Shown piece after piece: positions 1 through 6,551 of a stretch of 16,323 nucleotides of DNA. Both the position numbers and the translations under genes were made by a program. Position 1 is the first letter of the stretch; each line of letters starts with the position of its first letter. The stretch lies in the NCBI GenBank assembly GCA_038150465.1, contig JAYOTP010000042.1:1-16323 (forward strand), in the 5' to 3' direction. The notes below the pieces were generated by a model. The model was not told the origin of the DNA, searched no databases, and saw nothing but the letters and a program-made list of their open reading frames with translations. The DNA is from RFXV01 sp038150465. GTDB lineage: Bacteria > Bacteroidota > Bacteroidia > Flavobacteriales > Schleiferiaceae.

Positions 1-99
1 TCAGATCGCTGGCTGCTGCCCAATGTCTCGGCTGGGAGTTATGTGATGAAGATCAAATCAGTAGATGGAGTAATATGGAGGAGAATACAAATACTATAA
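1..99 (+). CDS. C-terminal end of a T9SS-secreted protein (partial)
   Basis: Frame 1 is open from the first base and ends in TAA at 97-99, giving the last 32 residues of a protein whose start lies outside the window. The visible part reads LPNVSAGSYVMKI, then a turn (VDG) and a basic end (WRRIQIL). This is the pattern of the last strands of the T9SS type A C-terminal sorting domain: L/G-x-G-x-Y hairpin, then a strand ending in K/R-x-hydrophobic. Such a tag directs export across the outer membrane by the type IX secretion system. The catalytic or binding part of the protein cannot be seen, so no function is offered. The fragment's codon use is less AT-rich than that of the two lipoprotein genes after it. 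Confidence 0.75.
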   Translation, partial: SDRWLLPNVSAGSYVMKIKSVDGVIWRRIQIL

Positions 100-150
100 A
101 TGGTCGAGAAAGACAAAATCCCTGCGGAATAGGGCAAGGCACTTTTGACT

Positions 151-175
151 GAATCGATTCGCCTACCTTGTAGGC
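151..175 (+). other. Palindrome plus short hairpin before lipoprotein gene
   Basis: Two adjacent symmetric elements lie between the stop at 99 and the ATG at 189. One is the perfect 10-bp palindrome GAATCGATTC (151-160). The other is a 6-bp stem, GCCTAC-CTT-GTAGGC (161-175), followed by TTTAT. The hairpin with its short T run could be a weak terminator for the upstream gene. It could also be a leader hairpin, since it ends only 13 bases before the next start codon. TTTTG at 143-147 and TACCTTG at 164-170 loosely resemble a Bacteroidota promoter, but the 16-base spacing is short. The symmetry is seen directly; the role is inference. Confidence 0.35.
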
Positions 176-188
176 TTTATAAAATGTT

Positions 189-605
189 ATGAAATCTACT
201 TTCTCATTATTTTTTTTCATCTCCATTGGCCTTTTTTTGAATTCATGTGATAAATGGGAACTTGATTCTTTGTCAGAAGGTGAACTAAGGGTCGAATACA
301 TTCAAGTGCAAACAGACTGGGAAGCTGGATACGATGTGAATGATCCAGATGTTTATGTGAAGGTGATCGAAAATGGCACAATACTTTATGAGTCAGGAGT
401 GGTTTGGAATACGACTGAAACGGAAGAATTCAGGCCGAGTAGCCTCATTATCAACACTGGAAAGGTCTATCGATTTCAAGTGTGGGACCGTGATATAGTG
501 GGAGATCACGATAAGATCAAAGAATTCTACATCACCCCCACAGGACCAGGTACTTTCAGCTACACAAATGGAGTCACCAATCTGTCCTTTCAACTCACGG
601 ATTGA
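189..605 (+). CDS. Small lipoprotein with C2-like domain
   Basis: Encodes 138 residues. The N-terminus is a lipoprotein signal peptide: K2, a Phe-rich hydrophobic core and a lipobox-like LNSC with the lipidated cysteine at residue 20. Residues after Cys20 are D-K-W-E, close to but not matching the Lys-acidic-acidic surface export signal of Bacteroidota lipoproteins. The mature part (about 32-138) looks like a small beta-sandwich. The motif DPDVYVKV near residue 54, a strand with ILYES, and VWDRD near 97 followed by GDHDKI resemble the calcium-binding loops of C2 domains (acidic residues in both loops). The family assignment rests on pattern only. A membrane- or surface-associated role is likely; the ligand is unknown. 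The gene is AT-rich compared with the bulk of the window. ATG 189 is used because it alone gives the signal peptide. Confidence 0.8.
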   Translation: MKSTFSLFFFISIGLFLNSCDKWELDSLSEGELRVEYIQVQTDWEAGYDVNDPDVYVKVIENGTILYESGVVWNTTETEEFRPSSLIINTGKVYRFQVWDRDIVGDHDKIKEFYITPTGPGTFSYTNGVTNLSFQLTD

Positions 606-680
606 AAACAAGTCAAAGCCTTATTCTCTTCAGTTCGTCCATTTTTAATTGGTCATTACTACTCGTTAGAGGTATCGACC

Positions 681-709
681 TTAGAATCCTAAGTAAATGA
701 GTAAACTTG
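681..709 (+). promoter_or_regulatory. Possible promoter of lipocalin-like lipoprotein gene
   Basis: TTAG (681-684), 17 bases, then TAAACTTG (702-709). This differs by one base in each box from the Bacteroidota consensus TTTG-N17-23-TAnnTTTG. A start about seven bases downstream would leave a leader of roughly 15 bases before the ATG at 732. The -33 half lies inside the short hairpin CTTAG-AATC-CTAAG (680-693). In this AT-rich gap such a match can arise by chance. Confidence 0.3.
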
Positions 710-731
710 GTGGTAATTAAAAAATCAAATA

Positions 732-1169
732 ATGAATAAAACATTTCTTTTTCTAGTCCTTTTGCTTTTTGGTCTTGTTTCATGCGAAAAAGACGAATCA
801 AACGAGAATGACCAGCAAACCACAGAAGAGAAAATATTGGGTGACTGGCGCGGCGATAAATCCACTTTTTCCTCCAATAATCCCTTTTTCTACGAAGAGA
901 ATTCACTCAATGATTATGTATTGCGGTTCAAGAATGACGGCACATATGATGTGGACAGTCTCGGTCAGTTCACTGTTGAAACAAATGTGTGGCAGCTTTT
1001 GGGAGGCGACAGAATAATGATGGGAGGCGTACTCGAAAATCCTGTGGATACTTTTGACATCATCACATTGAATGGAAATGCGTTTGTTATTAGGAACATA
1101 ACTACAGAAGATCTAGGCGGAACGCCTCTGACCCTTGAGGTTAATATTTTCTTGAAGCGTCCAGTCTAG
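732..1169 (+). CDS. Lipocalin-like surface lipoprotein
   Basis: Encodes 145 residues. There is a type II signal peptide with a Leu-rich core and lipobox GLVSC, with lipidated Cys18. The next residues are E-K-D-E, which fits the lipoprotein export signal of Bacteroidota (Lys followed by two acidic residues starting two positions after the Cys), so the protein is predicted to be displayed on the cell surface. An acidic linker follows to about residue 33. Next comes ILGDWRGD, then a strand reading LRFKNDGTYDVD, then a Trp-containing strand (NVWQLLGGDRIMM) and an ending DTFDIITL. This order of G-x-W, F-x-x-DGTY and W-x-L strands is typical of the lipocalin-like domains common in Bacteroidota lipoproteins. 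The ligand is unknown. It lies 126 bases after the C2-like lipoprotein gene on the same strand. Confidence 0.82.
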   Translation: MNKTFLFLVLLLFGLVSCEKDESNENDQQTTEEKILGDWRGDKSTFSSNNPFFYEENSLNDYVLRFKNDGTYDVDSLGQFTVETNVWQLLGGDRIMMGGVLENPVDTFDIITLNGNAFVIRNITTEDLGGTPLTLEVNIFLKRPV

Positions 1170-1177
1170 ATAGAACC

Positions 1178-1205
1178 AAAAAAGCCCCTGATTTACAGGG
1201 GCTTT
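1178..1205 (-). terminator. Rho-independent terminator of tRNA-Ala / bat transcripts
   Basis: On the minus strand the stem AAAGCCCCTG, loop TAAAT and stem CAGGGGCTTT form a perfect 10-bp hairpin (1205-1181). It runs into six T residues (1183-1178), three of them outside the stem. It sits 14 bases past the 3' end of the tRNA-Ala gene, so it most likely ends the tRNA transcript and any read-through from batE. On the plus strand the same hairpin is followed by only three T residues, but it could also stop transcription from the lipoprotein gene ending at 1169. Confidence 0.85.
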
Positions 1206-1218
1206 ACAGTTAATAATG

Positions 1219-1292
1219 TGGAGCATATCGGAGTCGAACCGATGACCTCTTGACTGCCAGTCAAACGCTCTAGCCAGCTGAGCTAATGCCCC
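1219..1292 (-). tRNA. tRNA-Ala (anticodon GGC)
   Basis: The minus strand folds into a full cloverleaf. The acceptor stem is GGGGCAT with ATGCTCC. The D arm is GCTC/GAGC with a GG in the loop. The anticodon arm is TTTGA-CTGGCAG-TCAAG with anticodon GGC. The variable loop is AGGTC, and the T arm is ATCGG-TTCGACT-CCGAT. The discriminator base is A (1219). The third acceptor pair is G-U, the classic G3:U70 identity element for alanyl-tRNA synthetase, which supports Ala beyond the anticodon alone. CCA is not encoded and must be added after transcription. It reads codons GCC and GCU. Confidence 0.97.
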
Positions 1293-1301
1293 AAAGGGCA
1301 G

Positions 1302-1331
1302 CAAAAATAATCTTTTATCCGTAGCCTCAAA
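1302..1331 (-). promoter_or_regulatory. Bacteroidota-type promoter of tRNA-Ala
   Basis: On the minus strand TTTG (1331-1328), an 18-base spacer, then TATTTTTG (1309-1302) match both boxes of the Bacteroidota promoter consensus TTTG-N17-23-TAnnTTTG exactly. A start about seven bases past the -7 box would fall near 1295, leaving a leader of only a few bases before the tRNA at 1292. The -33 box overlaps the stop codon of batE (1329-1327), so the tRNA has its own promoter buried in the end of the Bat operon. Confidence 0.75.
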
Positions 1332-2061
1332 TCTCCCGAAGCACCTTGGCTTCCACCCAGCCTACCTGGCCGTCGGTGAGGCGGATCTCCTGCCAGGAAT
1401 CGATGCGGTCGTCCAAATAGACCACTGTGCCTTCATGCAGCACAAAGGCATCTTGTGCCTGAACCGATGGGGCAGTCTTTACATATACATTCTCCACCAG
1501 CAGAACAGCGCGCTGTTCCTTGGCCTGAAGTCCGTTCTGGACCCACCAGCCAATGCCTGTAAGGAGCATGAGCAAGAGTCCGGCGCCCATTCCAAAAAAT
1601 GCTGAGCGCGCCTTTCGCATGCGCCAGGCGATCCAACATCCGGCCACCAGCCAAAGCCAAACAATAAAAAGGCTCCGGAATCCGGTTGTTCCCAGTCGGT
1701 CGGCCCAGCGCCGAAAACTTCGTTCGATGAGCGGTAGCGGAAGCTGCTCAATGTCATCCACCAAACGCTCCTGCAGCATGGCTCTGTTCACCAGGGCGTC
1801 TTCATTGTCCGGATCGAGGGTCAGTGCCCGTTCATAGGCCCAGACAGCCTCGCCCAGTTCCCCTGTCTTGAAAAAGGCATTGCCCATGTTGAAGTACAGC
1901 TCTGCACTTTCCCAGCCTTCTTCGAAGAGTGCCTGATAGCCCTCAGAGGCGCCCAGAAAGTCTTCGGCCCTATAGCGTTCATTGGCTGCATCGAAGGCCT
2001 CTTGTTGTCCAAACAGACCACCACCGAGCAATAGCAGAAGAATGGGAAGGCACTTATTCAT
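1327..2061 (-). CDS. batE: BatE: TPR and SH3-like membrane protein
   Basis: Last gene of the Bat (Bacteroides aerotolerance) operon, 244 residues from ATG 2061. It has a signal peptide or N-terminal anchor (KCLPILLLLLGGGLFGQ, 3-19), then TPR repeats at about 22-88 (typical ELYFNMGNAFFKTGELGEA and YERALTLDPDNEDAL patterns). Membrane helices lie at about 129-147 and 156-173, and a C-terminal SH3b-like domain at about 185-244 (VYVKTAPS start, W-x-E-I-x-L, GQVGWVEA). This TPR + two-helix + SH3b order matches BatE proteins. TPRs and SH3b suggest a scaffold for the VWA proteins at the inner membrane. ATG 2061 overlaps the batD stop (ATGA); an in-frame ATG six bases earlier (2067) is an alternative. 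The tRNA-Ala promoter overlaps its stop codon. Confidence 0.88.
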   Translation of the reverse strand: MNKCLPILLLLLGGGLFGQQEAFDAANERYRAEDFLGASEGYQALFEEGWESAELYFNMGNAFFKTGELGEAVWAYERALTLDPDNEDALVNRAMLQERLVDDIEQLPLPLIERSFRRWADRLGTTGFRSLFIVWLWLVAGCWIAWRMRKARSAFFGMGAGLLLMLLTGIGWWVQNGLQAKEQRAVLLVENVYVKTAPSVQAQDAFVLHEGTVVYLDDRIDSWQEIRLTDGQVGWVEAKVLREI

Positions 2062-3812
2062 CTCCATTGTTTTTCCAGTTCCTCAAGCGCGGAAAGCAAT
2101 TCTTCAGAGCGCGCGCCAATGTCCGTTCCGCCCGGAGCGAATCTTCCGCCGAGAAGACTTGTATACAAGGCAATGAGCCGATCCACTGTTGCCCGCTCGA
2201 TGTTCTTTTCGAGCAGCAATTTGCTCCATCGTTCGGCATTCATTTCCGAACGACCGATGCCCAGCTTTTCGAACAGATAGTCTTCCATAAGCGCATGCAG
2301 CCGGTCTGAATGTTCCTCCTCTGGGTTTTTATCCAGCGATCGGATGCCGCGCTGAACCTTTCGGAAGGCCTTGCTCGCCCGGATCTCTGCACGGTTCTGG
2401 AACCGTTGTTTCTGCCTGCTGAACAGCAGTTGAGCCATGGCCACGAGCAAAAAGGGGAGCGCACCCAGCACCCACCAAAGAACCGATCCCGAGTCGCCAA
2501 GACGCCTCCAGCGGACATTTCCAAGATCGATGAAGCGGATGTCCTGGTCGAGCAGGGTCAGCGATTGTTTGCTGCTGCCTGCAGAGGGAAGCGGTGTTCC
2601 GAGCTGCCCGGCAGCTGGTGCCTCCTGTCCGCCCGATACCTTGAGTTCAAAAGGCCCCTGGACGATCTCTACATAGTCTTTCTTCTGTGTGTCGAAATAG
2701 GAGAAGCGCACGGCTGGGATCCGGTAAGTGCCCCGATAGCGGGGGATGAGCAGGTGTTCCGAGCGGATGCTTCCCGTTTGCCCGCCACTGGTGTTGCGGA
2801 TGGACTGTTTCTGCTCCGGATCGAAAGCTTCGAATTCGGTAGGGAACTTGGGCTCGGGCAGATTCAACAATCCGATGTTCCCCGTTCCACTGAGCTGGGT
2901 GTTCAGCGTCACCGAGCCATCCGCCTCCACTTCCTCTCTGCTCAGATCCATTTGGAAGCGGAACTGACCCACCGCTCCATTGAAGGAAGCGGGTCTGTTT
3001 TCCTGGGGCAATGAGCGAACCTCGAGCTTGGGGGCAGAGAGCATGACCCGCTGACGGATCAACTCCATCTGTCTGCGCCCAAAGATGTCGCGCCGTTTCG
3101 AGGGCAGATAGGTTGGGATCATCACCAGGGCCTGCCCGCTGATGGATGCCGAGCTGAGCTGTGGGACCAGCAGCTGCCGCTTGAAGATGTAGGTGTCGTA
3201 GCTCTTTCCATCGATCACCTCCTTGCCCTTCTGTTCATTTTCAGGCACCTCAAGGTCTTGCTTGTAGAATCCCTGTATGTCGAGGTCTTCCTGCTGCTGC
3301 GGCATTTCTGCATCGTTGTAGTAAAGGATGTATTCCAGTACCAGAGGTTCGCCCACATAGACCGTCCGCTTGGAGGTGCGGATCTTCATGAAGCTGTTCC
3401 TTGCCGCACGGGCTCTCGGGTCGTTCTGATCGGTGGGCGGAGCAGCCGACTTACTGACCTCAAAGCGCAGCGGCTTGCTCTCGATCCATTTTCCCTTGCT
3501 GCGGATGCGTGCGGCACCGAGGATGAGTGTGCCCATTTTTCTTGGACGCAGCAGATAATCGTACTTCTGTTCCTGGCTCATGCGCCCGTTCACAATGGAG
3601 GTCTGGAACGATCGGTTCGGTCCGGAAAGCACCGCCCAGTCACCGCCCATTTCAGGAGGCTCAAAGCGATCCCCTTTTCCCTGGAAACGAAAGCTCACAC
3701 GCACCTCTTCTCCCAGCCCGAGGCGATAGCGGTCTGCTTCTGCCATCAGGATGTCCTGTCCGTACGCAGGAGCCAAAAGGGCCATCAGCCCGATCGCGAT
3801 CCAATGCTTCAC
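2058..3812 (-). CDS. batD: BatD: membrane-anchored periplasmic beta-domain protein
   Basis: 584 residues. The signal peptide (2-19, ending AYGQ) is followed by a long periplasmic region of repeated beta-sandwich-like segments, starting LGLGEEVRVSFRF near 31. Other features are VYVGEPLVLEYILYY near 151, the BatD-typical QGFYKQ (about 180), and a segment LSGTGNIGLLNLPEPKFP (307-324) also characteristic of the family. One membrane helix at about 443-465 precedes a basic helical cytoplasmic tail. The length and layout agree with BatD ('protein BatD' / oxygen-tolerance family). Its role is structural or in interaction within the Bat complex; no catalytic site is seen. The start codon is GTG (3812-3810), sharing GTGA with the stop of batC, which indicates translational coupling. 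It overlaps batE by four bases. Confidence 0.92.
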   Translation of the reverse strand: MKHWIAIGLMALLAPAYGQDILMAEADRYRLGLGEEVRVSFRFQGKGDRFEPPEMGGDWAVLSGPNRSFQTSIVNGRMSQEQKYDYLLRPRKMGTLILGAARIRSKGKWIESKPLRFEVSKSAAPPTDQNDPRARAARNSFMKIRTSKRTVYVGEPLVLEYILYYNDAEMPQQQEDLDIQGFYKQDLEVPENEQKGKEVIDGKSYDTYIFKRQLLVPQLSSASISGQALVMIPTYLPSKRRDIFGRRQMELIRQRVMLSAPKLEVRSLPQENRPASFNGAVGQFRFQMDLSREEVEADGSVTLNTQLSGTGNIGLLNLPEPKFPTEFEAFDPEQKQSIRNTSGGQTGSIRSEHLLIPRYRGTYRIPAVRFSYFDTQKKDYVEIVQGPFELKVSGGQEAPAAGQLGTPLPSAGSSKQSLTLLDQDIRFIDLGNVRWRRLGDSGSVLWWVLGALPFLLVAMAQLLFSRQKQRFQNRAEIRASKAFRKVQRGIRSLDKNPEEEHSDRLHALMEDYLFEKLGIGRSEMNAERWSKLLLEKNIERATVDRLIALYTSLLGGRFAPGGTDIGARSEELLSALEELEKQWR

Positions 3813-4552
3813 CAGTCTTTTTCGCTTTTGATCTCCGCCTTCGGCGCATTCTCCCGCATCAGCTTCTTCTGCAGTTCTTCCTCTTGTTTTTCCAGCGCTT
3901 CGAGCAAGCGCAAGGCTTCCTCTTTATCGATCTCGCCGCCTTCTTGCTCCTGATTTTCCTCAGGATCTGCTTGAGGCTTTTCTTCTTCCCCTGCCTGCTG
4001 TTCCTGCTCTTCGGATGACTCGTTCTCCTCTTCTTGCGGCTGAGGTTGCTGTTGTTCTTGCTTGTTCTCTTCCTGTTCTTCTTTTTCCTGCTTTTCACCG
4101 TCCTGTTGCTCTTGTTGAGGGGGTGGCTCTTGGATCCTGCGGATGGCCTGCGCCATATTGTAGCGCGCCTCTTCGTTTTCAGGATCCAGCTTCAGGGATT
4201 CGCCATAGGCTTTGGCTGCTTCCGGATAATTTTTCAGCTGATAATGTGCATTGCCCAGGTTCTGCAGGCTTTTGCTTTGCTGCTTGGGGTCGATTTGTTT
4301 TTCATAACTCTTTTCAAAGGCTTCGATGGCTTCCTCGTAGCGCTCCTGTCGGTAGAGGGCGTCGCCCAGATTGAAAGCCGCTTTTGCCGAACTCGGATCA
4401 TCTGCAACACTCTTGCGGTAGGCTTCCTCTGCCTGGGTATAGTTCGAGTCTGTGTAGGCCGAATTGCCCGCCCGCAATTGCTCGGCGTACTGGCTCTGTG
4501 CCTTTAGGAGCAGAGGAGCAAATATGATCAGTGCAACCAGCGATCTAACCAT
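3809..4552 (-). CDS. batC: BatC: TPR protein with Gln/Glu-rich tail
   Basis: 247 residues from ATG 4552. This start gives a good signal sequence (VRSLVALIIFAPLLLKAQ); extending upstream only adds a non-signal stretch inside batB. TPR repeats lie at about 21-54, 56-90 and 93-126, with clear A/G-x-x-x-Y and LDP patterns. From about 131 to 207 the protein is almost only Gln and Glu with some Pro, Lys and Ser. A charged helix, likely coiled coil (about 208-234), ends it. The family role is as an adaptor for the VWA proteins BatA/BatB. The first 25 bases overlap the end of batB, and the stop overlaps the GTG of batD. The low-complexity tail may be an extended periplasmic arm; its exact composition is lineage-specific. 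Confidence 0.88.
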   Translation of the reverse strand: MVRSLVALIIFAPLLLKAQSQYAEQLRAGNSAYTDSNYTQAEEAYRKSVADDPSSAKAAFNLGDALYRQERYEEAIEAFEKSYEKQIDPKQQSKSLQNLGNAHYQLKNYPEAAKAYGESLKLDPENEEARYNMAQAIRRIQEPPPQQEQQDGEKQEKEEQEENKQEQQQPQPQEEENESSEEQEQQAGEEEKPQADPEENQEQEGGEIDKEEALRLLEALEKQEEELQKKLMRENAPKAEIKSEKDW

Positions 4553-5553
4553 TGGGTCTTTTTTTCCATGATAAGGCTGTCCAAGAGCAGAAGGAAGAGC
4601 GCAAGGCCGCAAAACCAGTAGAACTGGTCCTCGTAATCGGTGAACAGGCTGCTCTCATATTCGCTGCGTTCCATTCGGCTGAATTCCTCCAATAGGGCCT
4701 CGATCGCCGGACGGGTATCCTGGCCCGAAAGGTACTTTCCGTCTGTTTGACGGGCGAGGGTTTCGAGCTGTGCCCGGTCGAGTTTGGTGATGACCTTGTT
4801 TCCGTCCCGGTCTTCTTTATAGCCGCGCGCCCGGCCGTAGGCATCTTTCACAGGAATGGGCCCGCCGCGCTCGGTGCCCATGCCAATGCTGTAGATGCGG
4901 ATGTCCAGTGTCCGTGCTTTTTCAATGGCCTGGTCCAGTGCGCCTTCGTGGTCTTCTCCATCCGAGATCAGAATGAGTGCGCGGGCCTTGGCCCCTTCGT
5001 CCGAGAACATCCGCGCCGCAAGCTCGACGGCCTCAGAGATCGCTGTGCCCTGAGATGAGATCTGATCGGTACGGAGCCGATCGAGAAACAATTTGGCAGC
5101 CGCCAGATCGGTAGTGATGGGCAGCTGTGGGAAGGCTTCGCCGGCATAGGCGATCAAGCCCACGCGGTCTCCGCCCAATTCATCCACGCAGGCTGAAACG
5201 AGCTGTCGAGCACGGGCCAGTCGCGAGGGAGCCACGTCTTCCGCCAGCATGCTCTTGGAAACATCCACAGCGAAGATCAGGTCGATGCCTTCTCTCTGCA
5301 CAGACTCCATCTTGCTTCCAGTTTGCGGATTGGCAATGCCCAGCACCAAAGAAAGAAGGACCAGGGCCATGAGCACATTCTTCAGGCCGGGACGCCGGAA
5401 GGAACTTCCGGGAAAGAGCTGCTGCAGGTCGTGTCCTTCTCCGAGTCGTCTGCGCAGCTGCCTGCTCCATCTCGACCGCAAAAGCAGCAATAGTCCAAAG
5501 AGCGGCAAGGCCGTCAGCAACCAGAAATATTCCATGGCTTCTATGCGCTCCAT
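4528..5553 (-). CDS. batB: BatB: VWA-domain membrane protein
   Basis: 341 residues from ATG 5553, which overlaps the batA stop by one base (TGATG); ATG 5535 is a possible alternative. Two membrane helices (about 9-25 and 58-74) precede a von Willebrand A domain at about 90-290, and a third helix lies at about 322-337. The MIDAS metal site is complete: D97-x-S99-x-S101 in DVSKS, T150 in SQGTA, and D178 in ISDGE. This helix-helix-VWA-helix layout is that of BatA/BatB. Family knowledge: the VWA proteins are the likely clients of the MoxR ATPase encoded at the head of the operon, and were linked to aerotolerance in Bacteroides. It is a clear paralogue of BatA (shared RVGLIAYAGE/RIGLVAYAGE and ITTD segments). 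Confidence 0.93.
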   Translation of the reverse strand: MERIEAMEYFWLLTALPLFGLLLLLRSRWSRQLRRRLGEGHDLQQLFPGSSFRRPGLKNVLMALVLLSLVLGIANPQTGSKMESVQREGIDLIFAVDVSKSMLAEDVAPSRLARARQLVSACVDELGGDRVGLIAYAGEAFPQLPITTDLAAAKLFLDRLRTDQISSQGTAISEAVELAARMFSDEGAKARALILISDGEDHEGALDQAIEKARTLDIRIYSIGMGTERGGPIPVKDAYGRARGYKEDRDGNKVITKLDRAQLETLARQTDGKYLSGQDTRPAIEALLEEFSRMERSEYESSLFTDYEDQFYWFCGLALFLLLLDSLIMEKKTQWLDRWLH

Positions 5554-6551
5554 CAGTTCAGACTTCTCAGTAAGGTGTTCTTCAGCAGTACTTCCAGAAA
5601 GAGCAGCCCAAAGGCCCACAACATGAACGGACGAAAGAGTTCGGTGTAGGCGTAGTAGCGGAGTTCCTCCACCTCTTTTTTCTCCAGCTTGTCGATCTCC
5701 TGATAAATGGCCTGCAGGCTCTCGTTGTCTGTGGCACGGAAATACTGTCCGCCTGTTTTTTTGGCGATCTCTTGCAGCAGTTCTTCATCGATCTCCACCG
5801 GTCTTTTCTGGTACATCAAGCGGCCGCGGGCATCGATGCTCACAGGAGTCGAGGCCATGCCGTTGGTGCCCACGCCAATGGTGTAGGTCTTCAGCCCGAA
5901 GGCCTCGGCCAGATCGGCAGAGGTCATTGGATCGATCGATCCGGTGTTGTTCACTCCGTCGGTGAGCAGAATGATGACCCGACCATCGCCTTGTCCGTCT
6001 TTCAGCCGATTCACAGCTGTGGCCAGGCCCATGCCAATGGCCGTCCCATCCTGGATCTTGCCGTAGCTGAGTTCTTCCAGGCTGTTGAACAGCACCCGGT
6101 GGTCTGTGGTGATGGGTGCCATGGTATAGCTCTCACCGGCATAGGCCACCAGACCGATGCGGTCGCCCACGCGGTCGCTGATGAATTGCTTCGCCACTTC
6201 CTTGGTGGCATCCAGCCGGTTGGGCCGAAGGTCTTTGGCGAGCATGCTGGCCGAAACGTCGATGGCCAGAACGATGTCGATGCCCTCCGAACTTCTTCTT
6301 TTCACATCCATCTGCTCCTCACGTGGCCGAGCAAGGGCGATCAGCAGCAGTGCAATGACGGGAATGCGCAGCAGCGGCAGATATTCGGCCAGATAGGAAC
6401 GCCAGCTCCTTTGCCGCAGGAAGGGCTGGGTAACAGAGAACTGAAGGCTCGCTTTGCGTTCGTTCCGGCTGTTCCACGAATGGTAGGCCAGCGGGAGCAG
6501 CAGCAATAGCAGCCAGAGGACCTGAGGATATTGGAATTCCATCCCGTTCAT
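5553..6551 (-). CDS. batA: BatA: VWA-domain membrane protein
   Basis: 332 residues. Membrane helices lie at about 9-25 and 55-74, then a VWA domain at about 90-290 and a C-terminal helix at about 309-325. MIDAS residues are D98, S100, S102 (DVSAS), T160 (QDGTAIG) and D198 (LTDGVNN). The segment VGDRIGLVAYAGESY is typical of BatA. The metal site implies Mg- or Mn-dependent protein binding, with the VWA domain outside the inner membrane. The start ATG 6551 shares ATGA with the stop of the preceding gene; a second ATG nine bases on is also possible. Order in the operon and similarity to BatB make the assignment firm. The biochemical role of the complex is unsettled: envelope stress or protein maturation have been considered for the family. 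Confidence 0.94.
   Translation of the reverse strand: MNGMEFQYPQVLWLLLLLLPLAYHSWNSRNERKASLQFSVTQPFLRQRSWRSYLAEYLPLLRIPVIALLLIALARPREEQMDVKRRSSEGIDIVLAIDVSASMLAKDLRPNRLDATKEVAKQFISDRVGDRIGLVAYAGESYTMAPITTDHRVLFNSLEELSYGKIQDGTAIGMGLATAVNRLKDGQGDGRVIILLTDGVNNTGSIDPMTSADLAEAFGLKTYTIGVGTNGMASTPVSIDARGRLMYQKRPVEIDEELLQEIAKKTGGQYFRATDNESLQAIYQEIDKLEKKEVEELRYYAYTELFRPFMLWAFGLLFLEVLLKNTLLRSLN

Noticed and set aside
1113..1304. 63-residue minus-strand reading frame containing ALAQLARAFDWQSRGHRF
   Set aside because: It is the translation of the tRNA-Ala gene, a well-known false protein pattern.
5772..6509. 245-codon plus-strand open frame
   Set aside because: Antisense to batA; no recognisable motif or signal peptide.
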